Notes: generated from the letters alone by a model not told the origin. Shown: positions 1 to 9,344, numbered from the stretch's first letter. The stretch: 64,000 nucleotides of DNA from Mycolicibacterium sp. TY81 (GCF_018326285.1 NZ_AP023362.1:3720001-3784000), one strand, 5' to 3'. Translations and numbers: made by a program.

Positions 1-428
1 TCACCGTGCGGCACACCCTGATACGTGCCTGCCGCGGTGTTGTTCTCCACCTTGGCGGTGAACGGCAGCACGTTCTCCGGCTCCCAGCCGGTCGCGCCCA
101 TCGCCACCCAGTCGCGCAGGCCCTGGGCGAGCGGCCAGAACGCGATACAGGAATTGTGTGACGAACACCCGCCGAGCACCTTCGCCCGCGCGTGCCGCAT
201 GAAGCTGTTGCCCTTCTCCTGCGGCTCCACCGGGTAGTCCCAGTCGTAGCCGGAGTCCAGCAGGTGCATCCACTCCGACAATTCGAGGATGTTCCGGTCA
301 CCCACATCCGACGGCCCGGCCTCCACCAGACAGACGGTGACATTCGGGTCCTCGGACAGCCGCGCCGCGAGGACACAGCCGGCGGTGCCGCCGCCGGCGA
401 TCACGTAGTCGTAGGTCTGATCGGACAT
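1..428 (-). CDS. codA: Choline oxidase (GMC oxidoreductase), N-terminal 142 residues; gene continues past the window edge
   Basis: FAD enzyme oxidising choline to betaine aldehyde and on to glycine betaine with O2, giving H2O2. Visible: the dinucleotide-binding AGGGTAG motif at residues 11-17, then SGYDWDYPVEPQEKGNSF and GGCSSHNSCIAFW, which recall Arthrobacter globiformis choline oxidase nearly residue for residue. His91 in SSHNS aligns with that enzyme's His99, the covalent FAD attachment site, which favours choline oxidase over the choline dehydrogenase BetA. ATG at 428 is preceded by GAGGAG. It is the last visible gene of a betB-permease-codA run on the minus strand. The substrate-binding domain lies outside the window, so the assignment rests on the N-terminal third. 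Confidence 0.82.
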   Translation of the reverse strand, partial: MSDQTYDYVIAGGGTAGCVLAARLSEDPNVTVCLVEAGPSDVGDRNILELSEWMHLLDSGYDWDYPVEPQEKGNSFMRHARAKVLGGCSSHNSCIAFWPLAQGLRDWVAMGATGWEPENVLPFTAKVENNTAAGTYQGVPHG

Positions 429-479
429 GATGCGAACTCCTCGAAAAGTGGTCAGGCAGAGGGGAACAAGCTAAGCGGG

Positions 480-2000
480 TCAGTCGCGGGTATACGCCGA
501 GTGGGAGGCAAGAGTGCCAATGTGGTTGCGGCCCTTGACGAAATACCAGAGCAGGCCCAGACCGAGGATGACGCCGATGTAGACGAACGCGCCCCAGGTG
601 TTGTACCACGGGTCACCGTAGATCGCGACGCGCGGCCACGCCAGGTTGACGGCCATCCCGACGCCCCACAGCACCGCGAAGATGTTGACCGGCAGGCCCC
701 ACTTGCCCATGGTGAAGTAGCCACCCTCGGCAAGGTCTCTCGGCGGCCACTCCCCCCGCAGGCGCTTCTTGAGCAGCGGGCCGGTGACCATCAGGTAGGC
801 CAGGTAGATCATGATGATCGCGATCGAGGTCAGCACGGTGAAAACCTTTGGCTGCCCGAGGTTGATCACGAGGATCAGCGCCGCGATGATGCCGATCACG
901 ACGGCCGGCACGACGGGCGCCTGGGTCTTGGGGTGCACCTTGGCGAGCTTCTCGCCGAACGGCAGCGCGTTGTCGCGGGCCATGGCGAACGTCAGGCGGA
1001 TCGCCGCGGTGTGCACGGCCAGCGAGCACACCGTCACGGCGACCACGATGCAGATCAGGAAGATGGTGCCCAACGGGCCCCACATCACCTTCTCGACGAT
1101 GGACTGCAGGCTGCCGTCGGGGCTGCCCAGCGCCGGGTCGTTCAGATCCGGCGTGGCCATGATGGCGCCCGCCAGGATGGCGCCGCCGATCACGAACGAG
1201 GCCAGAATGGCGCGCAGGATGGCCTTGGGCGCGGTGCGCCGCGGTTCGACCGTTTCCTCGCCGAGTGAGCTTGCCGTGTCGAACCCGTACATCACGTACA
1301 GCGACGCCACCGAGGCCACCAGGAACGCACCGAAATATCCGCCGGGCAGCCCGGCGCCGTGGCCCTGAGTGTCGAAGAAGACGCTCGGCCCGCGCTTGAT
1401 GTTGAACAGCAGGATGACCGCGATGAGCACGGCCGCAATGAGTTCGATGAAGACACCGGCACTGTTGATCATCGCCATCAGCCGCACGCCGAAGGCATTG
1501 ACGACAGTGGTGAACACGATGAGGACCGTGCCGAGCAGGATGGCGTTGGCGGCGAAATCGTACTGACCGGTGCCGTCACCGATCACCTGGAAACCCTTCC
1601 AGAGCCGTGGCAGGTTCAGCTGTAGGGCCAACACCACCGCCGACAGTGTGACGATGGAAGCCGTGAGCATCAGCCACCCCGAACTCCAGCCGACGATGCG
1701 GCTGCCCAGCTTCTTCGACCAGTTGTAGACGGAACCCGCGACCGGATACTTGGCGGCGAGTTCCATGAAACACAGCGCCACCGCCATCTGCCCGATGAAC
1801 ACCATGGGCCAGGACCAGAGGTACGCCGGTCCGCCGTTGCCGTAGCCGACGTAGAACAGCTGGAAGGTCCCGGTCAGGATCGAGATATAGCTGACCCCGG
1901 CCGCGAAGCTCGCGAATTTTCCGATGCTGCGGTCCAGTGATTCCTTGTAGCCGAAATCCTCGAGTCCGCCGCTGTCCGTATCAGTGAGGTTCTGAGTCAT
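480..2000 (-). CDS. APC-superfamily amino acid/amine permease, probably for choline or a related quaternary amine
   Basis: 506 residues with about 12 hydrophobic segments and the usual APC N-terminal pattern (a short hydrophilic leader, then the helix-1 stretch FAAGVSYISILTGTFQLF). Residues EETVEPRRTAPKAI between middle helices match the conserved APC cytoplasmic loop. It starts 12 bp after the betB stop and ends 51 bp before codA, so the three are very likely cotranscribed. Position between betaine aldehyde dehydrogenase and choline oxidase suggests uptake of choline (inference). APC transporters cannot be assigned a substrate from sequence alone; an amino acid or GABA is the main alternative. 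Confidence 0.75.
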   Translation of the reverse strand: MTQNLTDTDSGGLEDFGYKESLDRSIGKFASFAAGVSYISILTGTFQLFYVGYGNGGPAYLWSWPMVFIGQMAVALCFMELAAKYPVAGSVYNWSKKLGSRIVGWSSGWLMLTASIVTLSAVVLALQLNLPRLWKGFQVIGDGTGQYDFAANAILLGTVLIVFTTVVNAFGVRLMAMINSAGVFIELIAAVLIAVILLFNIKRGPSVFFDTQGHGAGLPGGYFGAFLVASVASLYVMYGFDTASSLGEETVEPRRTAPKAILRAILASFVIGGAILAGAIMATPDLNDPALGSPDGSLQSIVEKVMWGPLGTIFLICIVVAVTVCSLAVHTAAIRLTFAMARDNALPFGEKLAKVHPKTQAPVVPAVVIGIIAALILVINLGQPKVFTVLTSIAIIMIYLAYLMVTGPLLKKRLRGEWPPRDLAEGGYFTMGKWGLPVNIFAVLWGVGMAVNLAWPRVAIYGDPWYNTWGAFVYIGVILGLGLLWYFVKGRNHIGTLASHSAYTRD

Positions 2001-2012
2001 GAAGTTGTGTCC

Positions 2013-3512
2013 CTAGCCTTCGGTGGCGTCAAACCAGCCGGCCGGCGTTGGCGCGGTGTTGTGCCAGATATGTTTGAGCTCTTGATATTCCGCGAGACCC
2101 GAGGGACCGAGCTCGCGGCCGTTGCCCGACTTCCCGAAACCGCCCCACTCCGCTGCCGCGGTGTAGTAGCCGAAGTCGTTCAACCACACCGTGCCGTGCC
2201 GTAATGCGCGCACCACACGTTCGCCCCGCGCCGGATCAGAGGTTCGCACCCCTGCCGCGAGACCGTACTGCGTGTCGTTGCCGAGCCTGATCGCCTCGGC
2301 CTCGTCGGTGAATCGCTCCACCGTCATGATCGGCCCGAAGGTCTCCTCCGTGACGATCCGCATCGAGCGGTCGCACCGGTCGAAGATCGTCGGCAGGAAG
2401 AAGTAGCCGTCCGCCAGTGCCGGATCGCTGGGCCGGGTCCCGCCGGTGATGAGCTTCGCGCCCTCGGAAATACCCAGGGCCACAAAGGATTCGATCTTGT
2501 CAAGCTGCTGCTTGGACACCAGTGGGCCGGTCTGGCTACGCGGGTCGGTACCGTCGCCCATCCGGATCTTCTCGGCCCGCTCGGCGAGCTGAGCGACGAA
2601 GTCGTCGGCGATCGACTCCTCGAGGATCACCCGGGTACCTGACGAGCACACCTGGCCCGAGTGCAGGAACACGCCGGTGAGGACCTGGTCGACGGCAGCG
2701 TCCCAGGCCGCGCCGGTTCCGATGTCGGCGAAGACGATGTGCGGGTTCTTCCCGCCGAGTTCCAGCGCCACCTTGGTCACGTGCGCGGCGGCGGTCCTGG
2801 CGATGTGCTGACCGGTGCTCAGCCCACCGGTGAACGAGATGAGGTCGACATCGGGATTGTCGGTGAGTGCCGCACCGACGGCGGCCCCACTGCCCTGGAT
2901 CAGGTTGAGCACGCCCGGGGGCACCCCCGCTTCCTGAGCCAGCCGGACGAAGGCGATGGTCGAAAGCGGTGTCACCTCACTGGGTTTGGCCACCATGGTG
3001 CAACCGGCCGCCAGGGCCGGCGCGATCTTCCAGGAGATCTGCAGGAGCGGATAGTTCCACGGGGCGATCAGCACGCACACCCCGATGGGCTCGTGCACCA
3101 CCCGGCTGATGACGGCCGGGTTGCCCACGTCGACCAGGCGGTCGGACTGCGTCGCGACCAGGCGCGCGTAGTAGCGGAACACCGAGATCACGTCGTCGAT
3201 GTCGATCCGGCTCTCCGCCAGGGTTTTTCCGGTGTCGGCGGTCTCCAGCGCCGCCAGCGACTCCTTGTCGCGGGCCAGCAGGTCGGCGATGCGCTCGAGC
3301 AGCGCGGCCCGCTCGGCGACCGGCGTGGCCGGCCAGTCTCCGGCATCGAAGGCCGCGCGGGCCGCGGCGACAGCCGCCAGCGCGTCGTCGTGCGTGGCCT
3401 CGTCAACCGTGGCGAAGACCTTGCCCGTCGCGGGGTTGATGAGCTCCCGGGTACCGCCGTCGGCGGCATGCCGCCACTGCGATCCGATGAGCAGATCAGG
3501 TGCACCGTCCAC
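2013..3512 (-). CDS. betB: Betaine aldehyde dehydrogenase (NAD(P)-dependent aldehyde dehydrogenase)
   Basis: Oxidises betaine aldehyde to glycine betaine. 499 residues, typical of the ALDH superfamily. Visible: the PWNYP motif of the cofactor-binding domain, the ELGGKNP motif with the general-base Glu, the catalytic Cys in HSGQVCSSGTRV, and the late EETFGPI motif. The reading frame is open back to 3569, but GTG at 3512 has a strong AGGAGG four bases upstream and is the better start. A TGATATATTAG motif, shared with other units of this island, lies about 210 bp upstream. The family is certain; the betaine aldehyde substrate is inferred from the neighbouring choline oxidase. Confidence 0.8.
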   Translation of the reverse strand: MDGAPDLLIGSQWRHAADGGTRELINPATGKVFATVDEATHDDALAAVAAARAAFDAGDWPATPVAERAALLERIADLLARDKESLAALETADTGKTLAESRIDIDDVISVFRYYARLVATQSDRLVDVGNPAVISRVVHEPIGVCVLIAPWNYPLLQISWKIAPALAAGCTMVAKPSEVTPLSTIAFVRLAQEAGVPPGVLNLIQGSGAAVGAALTDNPDVDLISFTGGLSTGQHIARTAAAHVTKVALELGGKNPHIVFADIGTGAAWDAAVDQVLTGVFLHSGQVCSSGTRVILEESIADDFVAQLAERAEKIRMGDGTDPRSQTGPLVSKQQLDKIESFVALGISEGAKLITGGTRPSDPALADGYFFLPTIFDRCDRSMRIVTEETFGPIMTVERFTDEAEAIRLGNDTQYGLAAGVRTSDPARGERVVRALRHGTVWLNDFGYYTAAAEWGGFGKSGNGRELGPSGLAEYQELKHIWHNTAPTPAGWFDATEG

Positions 3513-3720
3513 GTTGCCTCCTCGATTACCGGTGATCACCCAGGCGACAGGCGATCCGGCGGCGACCATACTCGGAACCCGCTGTGCCCATGCGATTTTC
3601 GGACGCGACGGTCCTACGATTCACTCTGGGCATCGCGGCTCGCTTTCCCTATGGGCGTCGGAGGCAGTCGGGCCGCCACGACGAGACCATCGACTACGGC
3701 CGCTCCGGCCCTGTCGCCAA

Positions 3721-3731
3721 CTAATATATCA
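3721..3731. promoter_or_regulatory. Operator-like motif TGATATATTAG upstream of betB, in the 299-bp gap before it
   Basis: CTAATATATCA on the plus strand (TGATATATTAG read towards betB). The same 11-mer or its perfect 10-bp palindrome occurs at 11246, 12894, 13731 and 24045, each beside a unit of the betaine pathway. A separate palindrome CTGATCAG follows at 3736-3743. The rest of the 3513-3811 gap shows no gene. Probable binding site of one of the FCD-GntR regulators (inference). Confidence 0.6.
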
Positions 3732-3811
3732 CTAGCTGATCAGTAATGATGTGTTTCGAGATTCTCATCCGACTCATTTTTTGCGGCCCGCTGCGCGGCA
3801 TGCGGGAGACG

Positions 3812-5719
3812 TCATCTGGCCTTCCTCGGCGTCGATCCCGGCTGCCCGCGTCTGACGAGTTCGGCACCGGAATTCATGTGCGCGACGCGTCCCATGCGGC
3901 GCTGGACGTCGGCGATCTCCTTGACGGTCTGCTCGATCGTGCTGCGGTCGATGGGTGAGATCTCGTCGAGGTCGATGATGTCGTCGGGACGCTGCCCCGC
4001 CTCGATCTGGCGCAACTGGTGTTCCAGCCGGAGCAGCTGGAGCGCGTCGAACGCTTCGATCAGCCGGCTCGCGGAGCGGTCGGTGAGCACCTCCGACCCG
4101 GCGGCAACGCGGAGCCGGTCGACGGTGTGCAACTCCGGGGATCCGACGCTGAGCGAGGCCCACCTCGCGACATTGACGATCGGCAGCAAGCCGCGGCCCT
4201 TGATGTCGAACTTCTCGTCACGCCCGATGATCCGGTCCCGCACCGAGAGCAGGCGCGCTCGGCGCGAGAGCGAATCCTGCAGCAGCAGTTCGACGGTCGC
4301 GGGATGCCGATTGAAATCGCGGAAGACGCGCGCGGGCTCGGGCAACGCCGGGTCGCCGAAGATCGGCCGGGCGTCCACCAGGAGCGAGGCCATGATGGTG
4401 CCCTGATTCTGCTGAGGGTTGGTGAGCCAGCCCTGCGCCGCCTCTCGCCACTGCGAATCGGTACGCGAGAACCCCGGGTGCGACGGGAACGCATGATGAG
4501 CGTCGACGCCGATGCCACAGAGCTGCAGCACCTCCCCCACGACGCTGAATGCTTCGCGGTAGCGCGGGATTTGGTCCTCGTACGAATCCGCGAACGTCAC
4601 CGCGGCATCGACATCGGACGAGGGCACCGCTTCGCGCCGGCCGATGCTGCCGAGTGAGAGCCAGGTGAAGGCATCGATCGACAGATCGTTGAATTCCTCG
4701 TGGTCGAAGACCAGGAAGATCGCGCGACGGGTGATCGAAGCGATCAGCGCCGAATGGACGGCGATCACCCGGTCGGCCGTCAGCCCGCGCGCCAGGATGT
4801 CGGCAAGCATCGCCGGCACCCGGCGCGCGTGTGTGATCAGCCCATCGATGCTGCAGGCCTGCCGGATCTGTGCGTTCAGGCTGACACCGGCGGTGGTGGG
4901 CGCGAGCATGAAATCACGTTCCCCGACCGCGCCTTTCAGGCGACCGTCGTCTCCGGTGACGAGCAGGAACGAGACGCCGTGATCGAGCAGCATGATCAGG
5001 GCGTCAGCAGACGACATACTCGCCGGTGCCGTGATCGCGGGATAGTCCATCACCGCATTCGCGGGCGATTCCCGCGGCAGACCTTCCCCGATCACCTTGC
5101 GGCGCAAGGCTTCATCTGTCACCAGGCCGAAGTGACCGGTACCGGTGTCGACGGCGGCGTACGGCAGGCCCAGCTCGGTCATGCGCGCCGCGAGCGCCGT
5201 CACCGATTCGTCGGCCCGCACGACGAGCGGGTCGCGGTAGACCAGATCCGACAGCAGTGTGTACCGCGGCTGAGCGGCCGTGAGCCCGCGCACGTGCGCG
5301 ATCTCGTCGGCCAGGAAACGCGCGCCGCTGCGGGACGCGAACGCGGGAAGGACGATCCCGGACGGCAGGTTCGCGACGATGACCTTGGTCTTCGCCTCGA
5401 TCCGCGGGCCGACCGGCCGCCCCGCGAGTGCGGAGGTGTATCCGATTGGCGCGCCACGCGTGAACTTGTCGGCAGGCCCCTCACCGATGCGTTCCGGATC
5501 GAACCAGAGATCGATCTCTCCCGACATCACCAGTCCGATGCTCGTCGGCATCGTGGCGAAGGCATCCAGAATGAGGTCGCCCGGCTGGTACTCCGCGATC
5601 TGCGCAGCAGCCACCGCGCCGGCGCGCTCGGCCGGACTCAGTGCATCGAACGGTGGGCAGTGCGCCAGCAGTTCGGCGAGTTCGGCCAGTTCCGCCTCGG
5701 TCCCGGTCTCGGTCGACAT
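3812..5719 (-). CDS. cNMP-binding/CBS/DUF294 putative nucleotidyltransferase (signal-transduction protein)
   Basis: 635 residues in the order seen in DUF294 proteins. An N-terminal cyclic-nucleotide-binding-like beta-roll (about 15-140) is followed by a pair of CBS domains (about 155-275). Next is a nucleotidyltransferase-like domain with GSIGRREAVPSSDVDAAV (the GS...R.E...SD.D metal-site signature), then a C-terminal helical DUF294_C region. Such proteins are thought to regulate transport or metabolism in response to adenylates; substrate unknown. ATG at 5719 is preceded by GGAGAGGA; the frame is open upstream but without better support. It starts 23 bp after the phosphoesterase stop and so probably shares its transcript and that of the MFS transporter. 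Confidence 0.75.
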   Translation of the reverse strand: MSTETGTEAELAELAELLAHCPPFDALSPAERAGAVAAAQIAEYQPGDLILDAFATMPTSIGLVMSGEIDLWFDPERIGEGPADKFTRGAPIGYTSALAGRPVGPRIEAKTKVIVANLPSGIVLPAFASRSGARFLADEIAHVRGLTAAQPRYTLLSDLVYRDPLVVRADESVTALAARMTELGLPYAAVDTGTGHFGLVTDEALRRKVIGEGLPRESPANAVMDYPAITAPASMSSADALIMLLDHGVSFLLVTGDDGRLKGAVGERDFMLAPTTAGVSLNAQIRQACSIDGLITHARRVPAMLADILARGLTADRVIAVHSALIASITRRAIFLVFDHEEFNDLSIDAFTWLSLGSIGRREAVPSSDVDAAVTFADSYEDQIPRYREAFSVVGEVLQLCGIGVDAHHAFPSHPGFSRTDSQWREAAQGWLTNPQQNQGTIMASLLVDARPIFGDPALPEPARVFRDFNRHPATVELLLQDSLSRRARLLSVRDRIIGRDEKFDIKGRGLLPIVNVARWASLSVGSPELHTVDRLRVAAGSEVLTDRSASRLIEAFDALQLLRLEHQLRQIEAGQRPDDIIDLDEISPIDRSTIEQTVKEIADVQRRMGRVAHMNSGAELVRRGQPGSTPRKAR

Positions 5720-5742
5720 GCCGCAGTCCTCTCCGGAGTCGC

Positions 5743-6537
5743 TCACCCGGCGGTGGGCCGGGAGCCGGTCGTGACGACGAAGGCGCCCCACTCCGGGGTC
5801 GCCTCGACGAGGTGGCCGGGATCGATGCCGATGAGACGACCGCCCGGGAAGCGGGTCACCTCATGGTGCAGTCGCGCATCATAGGTGGTTGCCGGATGGT
5901 CGGACGTACCGTGCGAGCCACTGTGGCCGTGCACCTGACTGAACGGGAGCGTCGTGCCTTCCCACCCGGGCACGACCTCCTCTGTGCGGCTGGCCCATAA
6001 CGGACCCGCCATCGGATTCGGTGGGCCGAGCATGGCGCCGCCGCCGTACAGCGTCGGGCACCCCGTGCGGGCCAGGCTGTTGATCCGGCGCGCCGCCTGC
6101 CGCGCGGTATCGGGGGCGAGAAGGTGCTCGCGCCAGAACTTCTCGGTGACCCCGGCATGCGTCACCAGGAAATCCTCTTCGTCGGTCTCGACGGCGACCG
6201 CAGCGTGCAGCTTGCCGTCGGCCCACCACTTCTTCAGGATGCGCTGTTCCAGGTAACCGATCCGGTCCTCCCACAGGAAACTGTTCGGCCGTAGATACAG
6301 AGCCTCATGATTGCCCACAAGCTGAACCCACTGCCCGGGATACGTGTTCAGGTAGTAGTCGACCAGACGAACGACACCCTCGGAGTCCGGGCCCCGGTGC
6401 ACCAGATCCCCCACCTGAATCACGACGAGATCATCGGGCAACACCCCGGTTTCGGAGACACCGAGGGACCGCAGCTCGCGCCGCAGCTCCTCGATGTGCC
6501 CACCGACATCGCCGATCACGGCCACCCGCATCGTCAT
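5743..6537 (-). CDS. PPP-family metallophosphoesterase (calcineurin-like)
   Basis: 264 residues with the metallophosphoesterase motif series in order: GDVGGH near the N-terminus, GDLVHRGPDS, GNHE, THAGV and HGHS. These supply the Asp, Asn and His ligands of the two-metal centre. The GDxxxRG form of motif 2 is that of protein phosphatase/diadenosine-tetraphosphatase (PPP) enzymes, so a phosphoprotein or nucleotide polyphosphate substrate is likely, but which cannot be told. The start at 6537 (MTMRVAVIG) has GGGAGGA 11 bases upstream; a second ATG two codons in is possible. It lies between an MFS transporter and a DUF294 protein on the same strand with short gaps. Confidence 0.75.
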   Translation of the reverse strand: MTMRVAVIGDVGGHIEELRRELRSLGVSETGVLPDDLVVIQVGDLVHRGPDSEGVVRLVDYYLNTYPGQWVQLVGNHEALYLRPNSFLWEDRIGYLEQRILKKWWADGKLHAAVAVETDEEDFLVTHAGVTEKFWREHLLAPDTARQAARRINSLARTGCPTLYGGGAMLGPPNPMAGPLWASRTEEVVPGWEGTTLPFSQVHGHSGSHGTSDHPATTYDARLHHEVTRFPGGRLIGIDPGHLVEATPEWGAFVVTTGSRPTAG

Positions 6538-6620
6538 GGACCGGATTTTCCTCCCGCCTCGCGCCGCACCTGACCGAGTCCGCAGCGGCGTGACCCAGGC
6601 CCGGCCTGTATGGCGTGCGC

Positions 6621-7985
6621 TCAGTGGCTCATGTCCAATTCGCTCAGCGACTTGCCGCTGGTCTCCGGAGCCAGGATTTGCGACACGATCGCGCCGGCGA
6701 AGGCGATGATTCCCGCGAAGACCATGGTCCAGGTGAAACCGAGGTGCTTCATCGAGAGCGGGATCAGGAACAGACCCGCAGCAGCACCGAGGCGGCTGAT
6801 CGCCGCCGCGAATCCGGTACCGATCGCCCGGACCTCGGTCGGGAAGACCTCCGCGGGATAGATTTGAGTGAACGCGGTGTACATCGCGTTGACGAACGAA
6901 TACGCCAGGAACAGCGCCAACATCACCATCGACATCACACCGACCTGCTCCACCGGAAGCACGAAGCTGCCGAGGACGGCGATGGCGACCAGCAGACCGC
7001 CCGCGATCCACTGGGTCGGAACGGTCATCTTGCGCCGCCCCCAACGGTCGATCATGAACATCGTGAAGATCACGCCCAACCAGGCGACGACCGAGAGAAC
7101 CACTCCGCGCATGAGGCCCTTCATGCCGATATCGCCCAGCAGGCCGTCGGCGAAGGTCGCGATGGCGAAGTACGGTGTCACCGCGCAGGTCCAGAACACG
7201 GCCATGAAGACCGTCGAGCGCCACACCGCCGGCGAGAACAGCATCTTGAAACTGCCCGTCGCGCCGCCCGCAGTGGCTTTCATCATGTCGGTCTGGTAGG
7301 CGGTGTCCAGATACCCGACGACCAGTCCGTGCGCCTCTTCGGTCCTGCCCTTTGCCCACAACCAGCGCGGCGACTCGGGCAACCCGATCCGGCCGATCAG
7401 CAGCGCGCCTGCGATGAGCGTTGTGGTGCCCAGCGTGACCCGCCAATCCACACCGGCCCGGTCCATGAAGTAGCCGATGACGAACGCGATCATGAAACCG
7501 CCGTACCAGGCGACCAGGGTCAGGGCCAACAGTTTGCCGCGGAGATGGGTCGGCGCGAACTCCGCCAGCATCGGCAAGCCGACCGCGTACTCGATGCCGA
7601 CGGCCAGGCCCATCAACAGACGAACGGCGAAAAGCTGTTCTGGTCCGTCGACGAAGAACTGCAGAGCCGAAAAGGCCGTGAACAGCGCCAGATCCCAGAA
7701 CAGAATCGGCTTACGGCCGAACTTGTCGGCCAGCCACCCACCCAACGGTGAGCCGATGAGGATGCCGAGCATCGCCGAGGCGGCCTCCAGCCCGATCCAG
7801 ACGGTGGTGAACCGGGGGTCCAGCTCGATGGTGTGCGTGACCGGACCGATGCTGCCCAGGATGTAGCCATCGAGGAACATGCCGCCGACCAACACGATGA
7901 TCATCCGCGCCATGAACCGGCGCTTGCGCGCCAGCACGGCCGGGTCGTCGGAGAATGTCGCTGCCGCTCCTTCGCTCACGGACAT
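6621..7985 (-). CDS. MFS transporter (metabolite:proton symporter type)
   Basis: 454 residues, about 12 membrane segments. The family signatures are clear: GGWLADKFGRKP after helix 2 and the matching DRWGRRKM in the second half, plus the sugar-transporter-like PESPRWL motif before the central loop. A cytoplasmic N-terminus of about 28 residues precedes helix 1 (MIIVLVGGMFLDGYILGS). It heads a likely three-gene unit with the phosphoesterase and the DUF294 protein. Its position inside a betaine catabolic island suggests import of a pathway substrate, but the sequence class also covers aromatic acids, sugars and dicarboxylates; substrate not assigned. Confidence 0.78.
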   Translation of the reverse strand: MSVSEGAAATFSDDPAVLARKRRFMARMIIVLVGGMFLDGYILGSIGPVTHTIELDPRFTTVWIGLEAASAMLGILIGSPLGGWLADKFGRKPILFWDLALFTAFSALQFFVDGPEQLFAVRLLMGLAVGIEYAVGLPMLAEFAPTHLRGKLLALTLVAWYGGFMIAFVIGYFMDRAGVDWRVTLGTTTLIAGALLIGRIGLPESPRWLWAKGRTEEAHGLVVGYLDTAYQTDMMKATAGGATGSFKMLFSPAVWRSTVFMAVFWTCAVTPYFAIATFADGLLGDIGMKGLMRGVVLSVVAWLGVIFTMFMIDRWGRRKMTVPTQWIAGGLLVAIAVLGSFVLPVEQVGVMSMVMLALFLAYSFVNAMYTAFTQIYPAEVFPTEVRAIGTGFAAAISRLGAAAGLFLIPLSMKHLGFTWTMVFAGIIAFAGAIVSQILAPETSGKSLSELDMSH

Positions 7986-8103
7986 GGCACATGCTCTTCA
8001 GGAATCGGTGTACAGGACATCACTGCTCCTTTGATCGCGGGTTCCGAAATGGCGGACGTCGTTGGCCTGGATGGCACTGAGCTGCACAGCCTTTGGGTGG
8101 TGT

Positions 8104-8158
8104 GGTGTCCCGGTCCGCCGAGGCCGCCTCTCCAGCCGGCCCGGCGGACCGGGACACC
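8104..8158. terminator. Strong hairpin downstream of the Rieske oxygenase gene
   Basis: Perfect 17-bp inverted repeat, GGTGTCCCGGTCCGCCG at 8104-8120 against its complement at 8142-8158, with a 21-base loop. There is no U-tract, as is usual in mycobacteria. It follows a nested hairpin at 8176-8208 and lies before the divergently read MFS upstream region. Confidence 0.6.
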
Positions 8159-8175
8159 GCGCCGACTCCGCGAGT

Positions 8176-8208
8176 ATTCGGCGCCCGGCCGGTTGCCGGG
8201 AGCCGAAT
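8176..8208. terminator. Nested hairpin immediately after the Rieske oxygenase stop codon
   Basis: ATTCGGC (8176-8182) pairs with GCCGAAT (8202-8208) and encloses CCCGGC (8184-8189) pairing with GCCGGG (8195-8200) around a 5-base loop. It starts 9 bases after the gene's stop codon on the minus strand, in the position of an intrinsic terminator. Together with the 17-bp hairpin further on it forms a tandem pair. Confidence 0.6.
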
Positions 8209-8216
8209 GCCCGCAT

Positions 8217-9344
8217 CTAGTCGGCGAGCTTGTTGCGCAGCCAGTCATGGAAGTGCCCGAGGTGGTGTTCGCTGGGCACGAGCACACCGCCGTCGCGATA
8301 GACGCGGGAACTCATGGCGGGCTGGCACCGCTCGCACGCGTCGAAGTCCTGTTGGTTGACGCGGTGGAACAGCTCCACCGACTTGCTCACGTCGCGCCCG
8401 GATTCGACCACGCCGGGCAGGTACAGCCAGTCGCATTCGACGATGGTGTGGTCCGCCGCCATGGGGAACATCCGGTGGATGATGACGTGATCGGGCACCA
8501 GGTTGACGAACACCTGCGGACGTACCGTGATCGCGTAGTAGCGCCGGTCCTGATCGGCGGTGACGCCGGGGATGTGCTCGAAACCCTCTGAGCCATCGAT
8601 GGTGAAGCCGGCGATGTCGGCACCGAATTCCGCACCGTGGCCGACGTAGAACTGGGCGGCGTAGCCGTCGGCGAACTCCGGCAGCACCTCGGTGAGTTCG
8701 GGATGGATGGTGGCGCAGTGGTAGCACTCCATGAAGTTCTCGATGATGAGCTTCCAGTTGGCCTTGACGTCGTAGACGATGCGGCGACCGAGGCTGAGAT
8801 TGGCCACCGTGTAGTGGTCGATCGACTCGACATCGCCGAGTCGATCGACGATCTCCTGCATGACGGTGTCTTCGAACGACGGTGGCTCGTCGGCCAGGCA
8901 CACCCAGACATAGCCGAGCCATTCCCGGACCGAGATCTTGCGCAGGCCGTATTCGACGCGGTCGATGTCGGGCATCTTGGTCAGGTTCGGCGCGGCGACG
9001 AGCTTGCCGTCGAGATCGTAAGTCCATGCGTGATAAGGACATTGGAACGCGCGCTTGACCTCGCCGCTGTCCTCGGTGCACAGCTGCGCGCCGCGATGCC
9101 GGCACAGGTTGAAGAACGCGTTGATGTCACCCTTGCGCGATCTGGTCACCAGAACGCTCTCGCGGCCGACCTGGACGGTCTTGAACGCGCCGGGCTTATC
9201 CAGATCCGCGGCGCGCACAACGCAGAACCACATGGTCTCGAAGATCTTCTCCTGCTCGAGGGCGAAGACCTCCGGATCGGTGTAGTAATGCCCTGCCAGG
9301 GGGGAAATGAGGCTTTCCGGCAGGCTCGGCACGGTGGCGGTCAT
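8217..9344 (-). CDS. gbcA: Rieske non-heme iron oxygenase, likely glycine betaine monooxygenase (demethylase) alpha subunit
   Basis: Predicted to hydroxylate an N-methyl of glycine betaine, releasing formaldehyde and dimethylglycine. 375 residues. The Rieske [2Fe-2S] ligands are Cys81-x-His83 and Cys102-x2-His105 (CRHRG and CPYHAW). The mononuclear iron site is in ENFMECYHCATIHPE, with His209 and His214. The frame opens at 9365, but ATG 9344 has AAGGAG four bases upstream. It sits 55 bp after the FAD reductase gene, and two hairpins follow. Quaternary-amine Rieske demethylases (GbcA, stachydrine demethylase, carnitine oxygenase) are hard to separate by eye. The assignment to betaine comes from the flanking choline-to-sarcosine genes. 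Confidence 0.68.
   Translation of the reverse strand: MTATVPSLPESLISPLAGHYYTDPEVFALEQEKIFETMWFCVVRAADLDKPGAFKTVQVGRESVLVTRSRKGDINAFFNLCRHRGAQLCTEDSGEVKRAFQCPYHAWTYDLDGKLVAAPNLTKMPDIDRVEYGLRKISVREWLGYVWVCLADEPPSFEDTVMQEIVDRLGDVESIDHYTVANLSLGRRIVYDVKANWKLIIENFMECYHCATIHPELTEVLPEFADGYAAQFYVGHGAEFGADIAGFTIDGSEGFEHIPGVTADQDRRYYAITVRPQVFVNLVPDHVIIHRMFPMAADHTIVECDWLYLPGVVESGRDVSKSVELFHRVNQQDFDACERCQPAMSSRVYRDGGVLVPSEHHLGHFHDWLRNKLAD

Noticed and set aside
192..1268. Plus-strand 358-codon open frame over the permease
   Set aside because: Antisense to a clear APC permease, with shadow composition and no motif.
2013..3569. Longer form of betaine aldehyde dehydrogenase from 3569
   Set aside because: The first 19 residues have no ALDH similarity, and GTG 3512 has a near-perfect Shine-Dalgarno.
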